Of a stretch of 43,947 nucleotides of DNA, positions 7,760-15,906 are shown in pieces. The first letter of the stretch is position 1. Each line of letters starts with the position of its first letter. This stretch comes from Paraburkholderia polaris (GTDB taxonomy: Bacteria > Pseudomonadota > Gammaproteobacteria > Burkholderiales > Burkholderiaceae): contig NZ_JABBGJ010000063.1 of NCBI RefSeq assembly GCF_012927345.1, positions 1-43,947 of the forward strand, written 5' to 3'. The translations under genes and the position numbers were made by a program. Below the pieces are notes generated by a model, which saw nothing but the letters and a program-made list of their open reading frames with translations, did no database searches and was not told the DNA's origin.

Positions 7760-8674
7760 TTAGCGTGCCGCCGCAGCGGCGGTTGAAGTTGCAGCGACGC
7801 CCGCCAGGATTGACGCAAGCACGCCCTCTAGCGCAGTCGAGCCGAAGCGCCGCTCGCTGATCTCTGTTTCGACGTCGATGCGGCCCGCGTTGTGCGCGTC
7901 GTACAGATCCGTGATCAGACGCGCGTGGTTCTCGCCGAGTCCCGCGCCCTGGAGCATGGCGGCCCATTCGCTGCGCGGCACTTCGCGAGCCGTAATCGGA
8001 CGGTGCGCCAATTCACCGAGCGTGCGTGCGACGTCTAACGCGCTGACGCGCGCTTCACCTTCGATACTCACCACTCGGGGCGACACCTTCGCCGGTCTGT
8101 CATCGAGCAATAGTTCGGCGGCCAGCAGGCCGACATCCTGTGCGGCGACCGTCGGAAACAACTTGGTCAATGGATGATGCAGACTCGGCAGCACGCCCCG
8201 GGCGAGTGCGATCGGTAAGAGGCGAGCCCAGTTGTGCATGTGTTCCGCTGCGCGCAAAAACGTCACCTGTGAGGCAATGGGCGCGAGTTGCGTTTCGAGG
8301 TAGTGAAACAGCGTCGTGATGCCCGTGCCGCTCGGGTGTTCTGCGCCGTAGTCGGAGAGCGCGAGCAGGCGTTGCGGCGGGTTGGCGCGAAAGGCGTCCG
8401 CGCTTACGTCGATCATGCGCCGCATCGTGCTCGCGGGATCGGCATCTGCACGCGGTACCGGGCACAGCATCTGTACGGCGTACGCGCCTTCGATAGCGTG
8501 CGCTACGGAGACTGGGTCGAGCTGATCGGCGATGACGATTTCGCAGCCGATTTCCGCTAACACTTTGCCTTGTTTGTCGTTGCGCACGACCGCGCGCACT
8601 TCACGGCCCGCCCGGCGCAATGCCGCGGCGCTCACTCTGCCTACATTGCCTGCTGCGCCAAAGATCACGAACAC
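7760..8674 (-). CDS. NmrA-like NAD(P)-binding oxidoreductase
   Basis: A 304-residue atypical short-chain dehydrogenase of the NmrA/HSCARG group. The N-terminal dinucleotide-binding motif is FGAAGNVGRVSAAALRRAGR (GxxGxxG type), followed by the VRAVVRN region typical of NADP-preferring members. The typical SDR catalytic YxxxK is not obvious, so it may be a redox sensor or an NAD(P)H:quinone reductase of the QorB type. The start is the GTG at 8674: it has an AAGGAG ribosome site at proper spacing, and the Rossmann fold begins at residue 2. The C-terminus is alanine-rich. The AraC gene lies divergently about 207 bp away and may regulate it; that is inference. Confidence 0.85.
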   Translation of the reverse strand: MFVIFGAAGNVGRVSAAALRRAGREVRAVVRNDKQGKVLAEIGCEIVIADQLDPVSVAHAIEGAYAVQMLCPVPRADADPASTMRRMIDVSADAFRANPPQRLLALSDYGAEHPSGTGITTLFHYLETQLAPIASQVTFLRAAEHMHNWARLLPIALARGVLPSLHHPLTKLFPTVAAQDVGLLAAELLLDDRPAKVSPRVVSIEGEARVSALDVARTLGELAHRPITAREVPRSEWAAMLQGAGLGENHARLITDLYDAHNAGRIDVETEISERRFGSTALEGVLASILAGVAATSTAAAAAR

Positions 8675-8881
8675 GTTGAGCTCCTTCCTGGGTCGGTATG
8701 TCGCTATCTTAGGGAGGCGGCGATAGAGATGCGCGCGGGCACGGATCGCCGTGCGCAGATTCGGATGATTGTTTTCCTTTGCGGCGGCGCAGCATGCGTG
8801 TTGAGGCGGTGCAATCCAGGCAAGCCCACGAAAAACGCAGCACAATGCATACACGTTGGCCGCCATCCACAAGGGGAAGCA

Positions 8882-9814
8882 ATGAATGCCGTGACACCGA
8901 TACCGCAGCCGCACAGTGGTTCCCGCATCGCATTGCGCTCCAGCAAGGCGCTCGGCTGGCAGGGCTTCGGCGCGGAACTGATCAATGTGTCGGCCGGGTT
9001 GCACCGGATTCCGGCGCTCACGCATCATCGCGTGGGGGTGCATGTCGGCGCGCCGGTCAAGGCGCGTTGCATGTGCAACGAGCAACGCTATTCACGGATT
9101 CAGGCGCATGGCGATGCCGACGTGATTCCCGCGGGCGCCGACGGGCAGTGGACCGATGAAGCCGCCTGCACGATTTTCAGTGTATGGATCGGCGAAGACT
9201 TCGCGCAGCGGACCGTTGAACAGTTGGAGTTGAAGACGAGTGAAGCACGGCTTCGTCCGCAGTTCCAGATGCGCGATCCGCGCTTTCAGCATCTGGCCTG
9301 GGCTTTACGCGCCGAACTCGAAGCGGATGATGCATCCGATCCGCTTTACGCTGAAAGCCTGTGTACGGCGATGGTGGTGCGGCTGATCTGCAGTGCGCCA
9401 ATGCTCGACAAACTCGAGAATAAGCGCCGCACGCTTGCGCCGAAGACCGCCGCGCGTGTGATCGATTTTATCGAAGCCAATCTGGATCAACGCCTCACGC
9501 TTGGCGAACTGGCGGCGCACGCCGAGTTGAGCGTGCCGCATTTCAAGGTGCTGTTTCGCGAAACGCTCGGTATGCCGGTGCATCAGTACGTTGTGCAGCG
9601 GCGAGTGGAGCAGGCCCGAGCGCTATTGCTTCAAGGCAGGCTGAGCACGAGTCAGATCGCGCTGGAGACGGGCTTTGCGCATCAGAGTCATATGGCGCAT
9701 TGGATGGGGCGGTTGCTTGGTGTTACGCCGCGTGAGCTGGTCAAGTCAAGCGCGAATCCAGGCAGCATTATCGAACTCGATACCTTCAATGCCCGTCGCA
9801 TCGCGACACGGTGA
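8882..9814 (+). CDS. AraC-family transcriptional regulator
   Basis: 310 residues. The N-terminal portion (to about residue 190) is a sensor region without a clear family. The C-terminal AraC/XylS DNA-binding domain (about residues 195-295) contains the first helix-turn-helix (LTLGELAAHAELSVPHFKVL followed by FRETLGMPVHQYVVQRRVEQ) and the second (STSQIALETGFAHQSHMAHW), ending in LGVTPRELV. The ATG at 8882 has an AAGGGGAA ribosome site; the open frame extends to 8570, but that part overlaps the divergent NmrA gene. The position suggests control of the NmrA-like gene, the following lipase genes, or both. The ligand is unknown. Confidence 0.88.
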   Translation: MNAVTPIPQPHSGSRIALRSSKALGWQGFGAELINVSAGLHRIPALTHHRVGVHVGAPVKARCMCNEQRYSRIQAHGDADVIPAGADGQWTDEAACTIFSVWIGEDFAQRTVEQLELKTSEARLRPQFQMRDPRFQHLAWALRAELEADDASDPLYAESLCTAMVVRLICSAPMLDKLENKRRTLAPKTAARVIDFIEANLDQRLTLGELAAHAELSVPHFKVLFRETLGMPVHQYVVQRRVEQARALLLQGRLSTSQIALETGFAHQSHMAHWMGRLLGVTPRELVKSSANPGSIIELDTFNARRIATR

Positions 9815-9922
9815 TAAACCTTAAAAACGCACCGCAACATAGCCAGTTTGGAGTTCCCGCTCTATTGCCCTCACTCGATTTGTATAGCTAAATACGCGGA
9901 CTTCGCAACCGGAGGCCGTCAC

Positions 9923-11017
9923 ATGTCGAAATGGAAGGGTTCTCGCATCGTCGCCTGGGCGATCGCCGCTGCTGTCGCCAATGCTCCGCTCGCTGTTCTT
10001 CTGACACTCGCCACACCCGTTGGCATCGATCGCGCGGTCGCAGCAACTTCAAACACGAGTACCGACGATTACGCGGCAACCCGCTATCCGATCATCCTCG
10101 TACATGGCCTCACTGGAACCGACAAGTACCTTGGCGTGCTCGACTACTGGTACGGCATTCAGTCCGACCTCCAGCAGCACGGCGCAACCGTGTATGTGGC
10201 GAACCTCTCGGGTTTTCAAAGCGACGACGGTCCGAATGGCCGTGGCGAACAGTTACTCGCTTACGTGAAGCAGGTCCTGGCCGCAACCGGCGCGCAGAAG
10301 GTGAACCTGATCGGCCACAGCCAGGGTGGCTTGACCTCGCGCTACGTCGCGGCGGTAGCGCCAGAACTTGTCGCTTCGGTCACCACGATCGGCACGCCGC
10401 ATCGCGGCTCGGAGTTCGCCGACTTCGTGCAGGACTCATTGCAAAAAGACCCGACCGGTCTTTCGACACCGATCGTCGGCGCCTTTGCGAATATATTCGG
10501 CATCCTGACGAGTAGCAATCACAACACCAACCAGAATGCAGTAGCCGCCCTGCAAACGCTGACCACAGCGAACGCCGCGGCATACAACCTGCGCTATCCG
10601 AGCGCGGGGCTCGGTGCACCCGGGTCGTGTCAAACCGGCGCGGCGACTGAAACCGTCAACGGCAATACGCATCTGTTGTACTCGTGGGCCGGCAGTGCGA
10701 TTCAACCAACCTCGCTGCTCGGCATTCCGGGCGCCACCGACACCAGTGTTGCGCCGATCGATTCCGCCGACGTCCTCGATCCGTCGACACTCGTTTTGTA
10801 TGGCACCGGCGCGGTCATGCTGAGCCGGCAGTCGGGGCAGAACGACGGCCTCGTCTCGGTGTGCAGCGCGCTCTACGGCAAGGTGCTCGGCACCAGCTAC
10901 AAGTGGAACCATCTCGACGAAATCAACCAGTTGCTCGGCGTGCGCGGCGCGAATGCAGCGGATCCGGTGGCAGTGATTCGCACGCAGGCTAACCGGCTGA
11001 AGACGCAAGGCGTGTGA
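9923..11017 (+). CDS. lipA: Secreted triacylglycerol lipase, subfamily I.2
   Basis: It hydrolyses ester bonds of triacylglycerols outside the cell. The 364-residue precursor closely resembles the B. cepacia/B. glumae lipases from my knowledge of those sequences (YPIILVHGLTGTDKYLGVLD and GRGEQLLAYVKQVLAATGAQ are almost unchanged). The catalytic Ser133 lies in GHSQGG. The acid residue is in SGQNDGLVS and the histidine in YKWNHLDEINQLLG. Two cysteines (GAPGSCQTG and VSVCSALYG) form the known disulfide, and the second aspartate near the histidine is a Ca2+ ligand. The signal peptide is long (about 41-45 residues) with a basic start, as in the family. Secretion is expected by Sec to the periplasm, folding by the foldase encoded 4 bp downstream, then type II export. 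A GGAGG ribosome site precedes the ATG. Confidence 0.95.
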   Translation: MSKWKGSRIVAWAIAAAVANAPLAVLLTLATPVGIDRAVAATSNTSTDDYAATRYPIILVHGLTGTDKYLGVLDYWYGIQSDLQQHGATVYVANLSGFQSDDGPNGRGEQLLAYVKQVLAATGAQKVNLIGHSQGGLTSRYVAAVAPELVASVTTIGTPHRGSEFADFVQDSLQKDPTGLSTPIVGAFANIFGILTSSNHNTNQNAVAALQTLTTANAAAYNLRYPSAGLGAPGSCQTGAATETVNGNTHLLYSWAGSAIQPTSLLGIPGATDTSVAPIDSADVLDPSTLVLYGTGAVMLSRQSGQNDGLVSVCSALYGKVLGTSYKWNHLDEINQLLGVRGANAADPVAVIRTQANRLKTQGV

Positions 11018-11021
11018 GCGG

Positions 11022-12080
11022 ATGCGGCGATTGGATCGGCAGCGGGGCAGTGCGCGGAGTCAGTGGCTGGCTTTCGTGGCGGTGGGCGCGGTGTCAGCAG
11101 GCGCTGCATTGTGGTTGAACCGCCCGCCCTCTGCGCATGATGCGTCGGCGTTGCATGCGGTCAATGCTGCGAGCTCCGCGCAACCCGCGCTCGCTTTGAG
11201 CAAGGATCCTGCGGCCGGCACATCAATGGCCGGCGCGTTACCCGCTTCGCTCGACGGTTCGTCGCCACCGCATCTGCCAACCGATGGCCACGGCCACCTC
11301 GCGCGCACGCGTGCCGTCCGCGATTTCTTCGATTATTTCCTGACGACGCAGAACGAAATCTCCGCCACGATGCTCGATGCCTTGGTGCATCGCCAGATCG
11401 CCGCGCAACTCGACGGCACACCGGCAGCCGACGAAGCGGTGTCCGTCTGGCAGCGCTACAACGCTTATCGCGCGGCGCTCGACCAGTTGCCACAAACCTC
11501 GCCAACCCAAAGCCAGAGCGGCGCAAAGCTGGACCTCGACGCGCTGCAACTCTCGCTCGATCAGCGTGACGCGTTAGGCGTCAGGCTGATGGGGGAATGG
11601 AACGCGCCGTTCTTCGGCGCTGATTCGCAGCAGCAACACACGGATTTGGCGCGCCTGCGCATCGCGTCGGATAGCTCGTTGAGCGACGCGCAGAAAGCGG
11701 CGCGTCTCGCCGCACTCGACGCGGCATTGCCGCCGGAAACACGCGCGGCCCACGAACGTGCACGCCAGCAGCAAGCGGCGCTCGACGCGATCGGTCAGGC
11801 GCAGAAGCAGGGCGGTTCGCTCGATACGATGCGTGCGCAGATCACGCAGACACTTGGGCCTGAAGCGGCACAACGCGTCGTGCAGATGCAGCAAGCCGAC
11901 GACGCCTGGCAAGCCCGCTATGCGGACTACGCGAGCCAGCGTACGCAGATCGACAAGCAGGATTTGCCGCCTCAGCAACGCGACGCGCAGATCGCGCAGT
12001 TGCGCCAGCAGTTCTTCACAAATCCGAGCGACGCGATGCGCGCGGCGTCGCTCGATCGCGGCAGCGGTCTGGCAAACTGA
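11022..12080 (+). CDS. lifO: Lipase-specific foldase (steric chaperone)
   Basis: A 352-residue inner-membrane protein with an N-terminal anchor (about residues 15-33, WLAFVAVGAVSAGAALWL), an Ala/Pro-rich linker and a helical periplasmic domain. The foldase signature RxxFDYFL is present (VRDFFDYFLTTQNE, about residues 98-111), and the rest is Gln/Arg-rich helix typical of LifO/LimA/LipB. It folds the lipase encoded immediately upstream; the two genes are 4 bp apart and surely co-transcribed. Length agrees with Burkholderia foldases (about 340-350 residues). The gene converges on the anti-sigma gene with a 33-bp gap. The name is lifO, lipB or limA depending on species. Confidence 0.93.
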   Translation: MRRLDRQRGSARSQWLAFVAVGAVSAGAALWLNRPPSAHDASALHAVNAASSAQPALALSKDPAAGTSMAGALPASLDGSSPPHLPTDGHGHLARTRAVRDFFDYFLTTQNEISATMLDALVHRQIAAQLDGTPAADEAVSVWQRYNAYRAALDQLPQTSPTQSQSGAKLDLDALQLSLDQRDALGVRLMGEWNAPFFGADSQQQHTDLARLRIASDSSLSDAQKAARLAALDAALPPETRAAHERARQQQAALDAIGQAQKQGGSLDTMRAQITQTLGPEAAQRVVQMQQADDAWQARYADYASQRTQIDKQDLPPQQRDAQIAQLRQQFFTNPSDAMRAASLDRGSGLAN

Positions 12081-12113
12081 ACCGTCGATCGCGGCGTGGT
12101 TTGGTGTGGCCTA

Positions 12114-12941
12114 TCAACCCGGCGCCGCGCCCGTCAACTGCGAATACACATCATGCGACAGTTGCAACAGCACCTTGCGATCGATCCCGCCTGACACTGC
12201 ATAGCCAAAGTCGCCGTCCACCCAATAGAACACGTTCACCGGCCCGTCCTGATACAACTTGAACGCGGTGGTATTCGAGTTCACCTGACGATGCGAAATG
12301 CACAGCGTCACACGTTCGCCGTTCGGTCCGCGGTACATGAACTGCGCGGTCGGCCCATCGGCGCCCGGCAACAGGCGCCCGCCCGAAAGGGTGAAACCGC
12401 TCTTCGAGAGCATCGGCGGATGCACATGGGTGCCGAGCCGGTTGGACAGCCACTGCACGAAATCCTGTTCGTGATCCGCAGTCATGTCGGCCGGACGGTC
12501 GACGGCGGGCATATAGACCACATGCGCCACCGCGGCTTGCCGCGCAAACATTTCCGAACTGTCCGCACTGACCGGGCGCGTGTCCGAATGGCCGGCGACC
12601 GGCGCCACGACGTCCTGCCCCATATGCGTGCCCACGCCGATGCCTATGCCCATCACTAGGGCCGCGGCCATCCCGGCGAACTGCGGCCAGTTGGCGGCAA
12701 TGCGCCAGCGGCGCTCACTCGCAGAAGGCGTCCGCAGACGTTTGGGCACGGGCTCGCTGAGCACGCGGTCATAACGTTCATGAAACATGTTGTTCAGCGA
12801 GAAATAATCGCTGACGCGGGTGGCCAACTCGGGGTTCTGTTCGAGCGCGCGCTCCACCTCGACGCGTCGTTCGTCGGACAGCGTGCCGTCCACGTATGCG
12901 TGCAGGTCTTGTTCGCCGATCGGCGTGTGTTGGTCGCTCAT
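12114..12941 (-). CDS. Anti-sigma factor, single-pass membrane protein (downstream of ECF sigma gene)
   Basis: 275 residues. The N-terminal cytoplasmic part starts QDLHAYVDGTLSDERRVEVE, the usual opening of the anti-sigma domain, and continues through LATRVSDYFSLNNMFHERYD. No HxxxCxxC zinc motif is present, so this is a zinc-free type. One hydrophobic segment (FAGMAAALVMGIGIGVGTHM, about residues 88-107) spans the membrane. The periplasmic part contains repeated beta-type segments such as KLYQDGPVNVFYWVDGDFGY. The start codon overlaps the sigma gene stop by four bases (ATGA), indicating translational coupling. It should sequester that sigma factor at the membrane until a signal, unknown here, releases it. 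Confidence 0.88.
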   Translation of the reverse strand: MSDQHTPIGEQDLHAYVDGTLSDERRVEVERALEQNPELATRVSDYFSLNNMFHERYDRVLSEPVPKRLRTPSASERRWRIAANWPQFAGMAAALVMGIGIGVGTHMGQDVVAPVAGHSDTRPVSADSSEMFARQAAVAHVVYMPAVDRPADMTADHEQDFVQWLSNRLGTHVHPPMLSKSGFTLSGGRLLPGADGPTAQFMYRGPNGERVTLCISHRQVNSNTTAFKLYQDGPVNVFYWVDGDFGYAVSGGIDRKVLLQLSHDVYSQLTGAAPG

Positions 12942-13456
12942 CGCACCACCTGTAATTTTGCACCGGGCTGCGTGCCGGCCATCAATGCCCGAAGCCGCTC
13001 GCGTCCGCGCGAAAGGCGCGACATCACCGTGCCGATCGGAATGTTCAGTGCGAGGGCCACGTCGGCGTAGCTCATTTCCTCAAGACCGACCAGCAGCACC
13101 ACTTCGCGCTGCTCCATGGGCAGGCGCTGCAACGCGTAGTCGAGGTCGCGCATTTCCAGCGAACGGGTCTGATCGGACGGCACGGCAAATTCGCTTTCGT
13201 GGACGCTGTCGTCGTCGACCGCCACGTGGACGGCGCGCGCCGAAGCCTTGCGCGCCTGATTGGCGAACACGTTATGCATGATGGTGAATAGCCACGCACG
13301 CAGGTCGGTGCCGGGCTGGAACATGCCGGTGCGGCCGAGCGCGCGCTCGAGCGTGTCCTGCACCAGATCGTCGGCGAGATCGCGATTGTTGATCAGCGCT
13401 CGCGCATAGCGCCGCAAGCGCGGCACATGCTCCATCAACTCGTCACGGACATCCAT
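12938..13456 (-). CDS. ECF-family RNA polymerase sigma factor
   Basis: 172 residues with only regions 2 and 4, as expected for extracytoplasmic-function sigma factors. Region 2 covers about residues 8-75 (RRYARALINNRDLADDLVQD then TLERAL and LRAWLFTIMHNVFANQ). Region 4 covers about residues 107-160 (LQRLPMEQREVVLLVGLEEM, SYADVALALNIPIGTVMSRL, SRGRERL). The gene overlaps the downstream anti-sigma gene by four bases. A GGAATA-N16-GTTTG motif at 13536-13562, 80 bp before the start, fits an ECF promoter and suggests autoregulation. The same motif occurs before the neighbouring anti-sigma-like gene and the DUF4148 gene. The ECF subgroup could not be assigned by eye. Confidence 0.92.
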   Translation of the reverse strand: MDVRDELMEHVPRLRRYARALINNRDLADDLVQDTLERALGRTGMFQPGTDLRAWLFTIMHNVFANQARKASARAVHVAVDDDSVHESEFAVPSDQTRSLEMRDLDYALQRLPMEQREVVLLVGLEEMSYADVALALNIPIGTVMSRLSRGRERLRALMAGTQPGAKLQVVR

Positions 13457-13535
13457 TTTTCATCCCAATCGTGGGGCTTCTCGTGAGGCGCCGGGTGGGC
13501 GGCCGCCGATTGAACCGCCACGCGTATTCGAGGTG

Positions 13536-13562
13536 CAAACACGCGTGGTCGCATTTTATTCC
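13536..13562 (-). promoter_or_regulatory. Candidate ECF promoter of the sigma/anti-sigma operon
   Basis: On the minus strand GGAATA (13562-13557) is followed after 16 nt by GTTTG (13540-13536). It lies between the upstream anti-sigma-like gene and the sigma gene. It matches the general ECF pattern (GGAA-type -35, GTT-type -10) and three other sites within 1 kb. Confidence 0.55.
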
Positions 13563-13600
13563 GTTGATTTTTGCAGTGTTGCGAAAAAACCTGGAGAGGG

Positions 13601-14326
13601 CTACCGCATGGTCATCACGTCGGCGGCGCGCATGAGGCCGTGGGTACGGGCATCACCGGCGACTACGAAACGCTGCTGCTGCGCCGTCCACGTCAGCAGG
13701 CGGATTTCGCCGATGCGGCGCGCGGCCCACTGCGGCTGTGGCGACGCCAGCAGCGCCAGCGTGGCGATCAGCACGATGGGCCGGTCGTCGCCGTTTAGAT
13801 AGATGAATTCGCTGGCGCGTTGAAACGGGCCAAGCGATAAGACCCTTTGATCCACGAGTCGCAATCCGGTCGCAGCGAGGTTGGGTGCGGACACGTCGGT
13901 TCGCGTCGGTGACGCAGCGGAATACGGTGCGGCGGCAGCTTCTGCCAATGCCATGACGGCTGCATTGTCGAGCGCCTGACGGGACACCTGGGCGGCGGCA
14001 AACCAGCCGCTCGCGGCCGCCAGCGTCAGAACGAGTGCCGCGAGACCATTCACCACTTTGCCCGGACGCCTCGCGGCCTTCAGCCGGTCGAGTGCGCCGC
14101 GCCGTCCTTTGGCACGGCTCGAAGCGGGTTCGTCAGTTGTTTGGAACGCCTGCTGCATCTGCGCATTCAGTCTGCCGTAGAACGCCACCCGGCGCGCTTC
14201 CGCCGGATCCTTGCCCAGATACTCCTGCAGAAACGCGGCGCGTTCCGGCGTCAGCGTGCCATCGGCATAGGCCTGAATGTCGGCTTCGGAAAGCGGCGAG
14301 TCGGAGGGGGCGTCGGTTGAGGTCAT
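13601..14326 (-). CDS. Second anti-sigma-like membrane protein
   Basis: 241 residues from the ATG at 14326. The N-terminus (SEADIQAYADGTLTPERAAF then LQEYLGKDP) is the same kind of anti-sigma opening as in the protein at 12114, again without a zinc motif. A hydrophobic segment (VVNGLAALVLTLAAASGWFA, about residues 90-109) follows a basic stretch, and the rest is periplasmic. It sits 144 bp upstream of the ECF sigma gene on the same strand. The frame opens at a GTG (14371), but a candidate promoter's -10 element lies downstream of that codon, which favours the ATG at 14326. It could be a second regulator of the same sigma factor, or a former anti-sigma whose own sigma gene was lost. Confidence 0.75.
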   Translation of the reverse strand: MTSTDAPSDSPLSEADIQAYADGTLTPERAAFLQEYLGKDPAEARRVAFYGRLNAQMQQAFQTTDEPASSRAKGRRGALDRLKAARRPGKVVNGLAALVLTLAAASGWFAAAQVSRQALDNAAVMALAEAAAAPYSAASPTRTDVSAPNLAATGLRLVDQRVLSLGPFQRASEFIYLNGDDRPIVLIATLALLASPQPQWAARRIGEIRLLTWTAQQQRFVVAGDARTHGLMRAADVMTMR

Positions 14327-14362
14327 GGTGTCGGCGTTCGTCGGATTTGAGCTATCCAGTGG

Positions 14363-14390
14363 CGAACACACGCAAGCGTCGGTTTATTCC
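14363..14390 (-). promoter_or_regulatory. Candidate ECF promoter, proximal, of second anti-sigma-like gene
   Basis: GGAATA (14390-14385) and GTTCG (14367-14363) are separated by 17 nt on the minus strand. Transcription would begin about 30 nt before the ATG at 14326. Same motif as at 13536, 14471 and 14535. Confidence 0.5.
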
Positions 14391-14470
14391 ATGCGTTCGG
14401 AGCGCCATTTCCGACGCCGTCATCACATCGTCACCACACCATCATCACACCGCCAGGACTGAACGGCGAG

Positions 14471-14498
14471 CAAACCGGTTCGCATGCTGTTTTATTCC
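14471..14498 (-). promoter_or_regulatory. Candidate ECF promoter, distal, of second anti-sigma-like gene
   Basis: GGAATA (14498-14493), 17 nt, then GTTTG (14475-14471) on the minus strand, about 145 bp before the gene start. It lies back to back with the plus-strand copy at 14535. Confidence 0.45.
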
Positions 14499-14534
14499 GC
14501 GTTCGAGATATGTTTTTTCTGAAGCAGGAAAGCA

Positions 14535-14562
14535 GGAATAAAAGCCGCCAACCCGTGGTTTT
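14535..14562 (+). promoter_or_regulatory. Candidate ECF promoter of DUF4148 paralogue 2
   Basis: GGAATA (14535-14540), 17 nt, then GTTTT (14558-14562) on the plus strand, 39 bp before the ATG at 14602. It is the same bipartite motif as the three minus-strand copies next to it, so the DUF4148 gene is probably a target of the adjacent sigma factor. Confidence 0.55.
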
Positions 14563-14601
14563 CCCTCATGCAAACCCGCACAAAACTCTCTGGAGTTCAT
14601 C

Positions 14602-14871
14602 ATGAAGAAGATCGCTTTTGCCGCATTGTCCCTCGTCGTTCTCGCCGCTTCGTCGAACGTTTTTGCAGAAGGAAAGACACGTGCTCAGGTGTACCAGGAA
14701 TTGATCGAAGCCCAACAGAACGGCCTCAACTACGTGACCGATGCATCGTATCCGGATGTCAGTCCCGTCTTCGCACAGCAAGTCGCGCACAACAAGGAAG
14801 CACTCGCCGCACAGGCGGCGGGCGCGAACCACGTCGCGAGCGGCAGTACGGCGGCGGGTGGCGTCAATTGA
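14602..14871 (+). CDS. DUF4148 family secreted protein (paralogue 2)
   Basis: 89 residues. A signal peptide (KKIAFAALSLVVLAASSNVF, cleavage after FAE or VFA, about residue 22) is followed by the DUF4148 core (KTRAQVYQELIEAQQNGLNY then VTDASYPDVSPVF) and a short Gly/Ala-rich tail. It is shorter than the paralogue at 5257 because it lacks the Gly/Ser-rich tail. A TGGAG ribosome site is well placed. An ECF-type promoter motif lies directly upstream and is shared with the divergent sigma/anti-sigma genes, linking this protein to an envelope-stress response. Family function is unknown. Confidence 0.87.
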   Translation: MKKIAFAALSLVVLAASSNVFAEGKTRAQVYQELIEAQQNGLNYVTDASYPDVSPVFAQQVAHNKEALAAQAAGANHVASGSTAAGGVN

Positions 14872-15013
14872 AGTTTGATCCGCCGCGATGGGGTGTTTTT
14901 GAGCATGGCGCGCGGCGCACGCCGGGCATGAAGGAAGCGCCGCCCGCGTCTTTCAGGCGAGGGCGGTGCTGCGTCGTGGGGAGGGCCGACCCTGCTGATC
15001 GATCTGGCAGGCG

Positions 15014-15889
15014 TTACCGGAACACCACGGTTCGATGTCCGTTGAGAATCACTCGATGCTCCAGATGCCACTTGACCGCACGCGACAGTGCGACACATTC
15101 CACATCGCGTCCGATCATCGTCAGCTCTTCGGGGTCCATTGCGTGATCCACGCGTTCAACCGCCTGTTCGATGATCGGTCCTTCGTCGAGATCGGTCGTC
15201 ACGTAATGCGCCGTTGCCCCGATCAGTTTCACGCCCCGGTCGTAAGCCTGATAGTACGGCTTGGCGCCCTTGAAGCTCGGCAGAAAAGAATGGTGAATGT
15301 TGATGGCGCGGCCCGCCAGCTTCTCGCACAGGTCCGCTGACAGTACCTGCATATAGCGCGCGAGCACCACCAGATCGACAGCGTGTTCCTGCACCACTTC
15401 CCAGATCTTTGCTTCTTGCGCGGCTTTCGCCGCAGGTGTCGACTGCACGAGCGGGAAATGATGGAACGGAATGTTGTAGCTCGCAGCTAACTGATAGAAA
15501 TCCTTGTGATTCGACACAATCGCCGGAATCTCAATGTTCAATTGTCCGGTGCGATAGCGGAACAGCAGATCGTTCAGGCAATGCCCGATCTTCGAGACCA
15601 TCAACAGAACGCGCGGCTTGTGCGACGCATCGGCGATTTGCCATTGCATGTCCAGGCGTTGCGCGAGCGGTTCGAACTGCTTGTGCAGGTCGTCGCAGCT
15701 TGCGCCGCCACCGGCTTGCAGCTGAAAATGCGTGCGCATAAAAAAGCGCTCGGTGCGGCGGTCTCCGAACTGCGCGGAGTCGACGATGTTCGCGCCGCTT
15801 TCGAGCAACGCGGCCGAAACCGCGTGCACGATACCCGGCTGATCGGGACACGACAGCTTCAGGATGTAGCTGTTTTCAAGGTGTGGCAT
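15014..15889 (-). CDS. purU: Formyltetrahydrofolate deformylase
   Basis: It hydrolyses 10-formyl-tetrahydrofolate to formate and free tetrahydrofolate, balancing the one-carbon pool. 291 residues. An N-terminal ACT domain (about residues 5-80; KLSCPDQPGIVHAVSAALLE) senses amino acids such as Gly/Met in E. coli PurU. The C-terminal formyltransferase-type domain has the catalytic Asn and His in AINIHHSFLPSF and the Asp in TTDLDEGPIIEQ, with KPYYQAYDRGVKLIGATAHY between them. The ATG at 15889 is chosen because the ACT domain starts there; the longer frame runs into the upstream gene. It lies 17 bp behind the dimethylglycine dehydrogenase-like gene on the same strand, so the two form an operon in C1 metabolism. 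Confidence 0.95.
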   Translation of the reverse strand: MPHLENSYILKLSCPDQPGIVHAVSAALLESGANIVDSAQFGDRRTERFFMRTHFQLQAGGGASCDDLHKQFEPLAQRLDMQWQIADASHKPRVLLMVSKIGHCLNDLLFRYRTGQLNIEIPAIVSNHKDFYQLAASYNIPFHHFPLVQSTPAAKAAQEAKIWEVVQEHAVDLVVLARYMQVLSADLCEKLAGRAINIHHSFLPSFKGAKPYYQAYDRGVKLIGATAHYVTTDLDEGPIIEQAVERVDHAMDPEELTMIGRDVECVALSRAVKWHLEHRVILNGHRTVVFR

Positions 15890-15906
15890 GAGCGGTTCCG
15901 GTTCGA

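Noticed and set aside
14363..14390. Ordinary sigma-70 promoter for the second anti-sigma-like gene
   Set aside because: No TTGACA/TATAAT pair with correct spacing; the repeated GGAATA/GTT pattern fits better.
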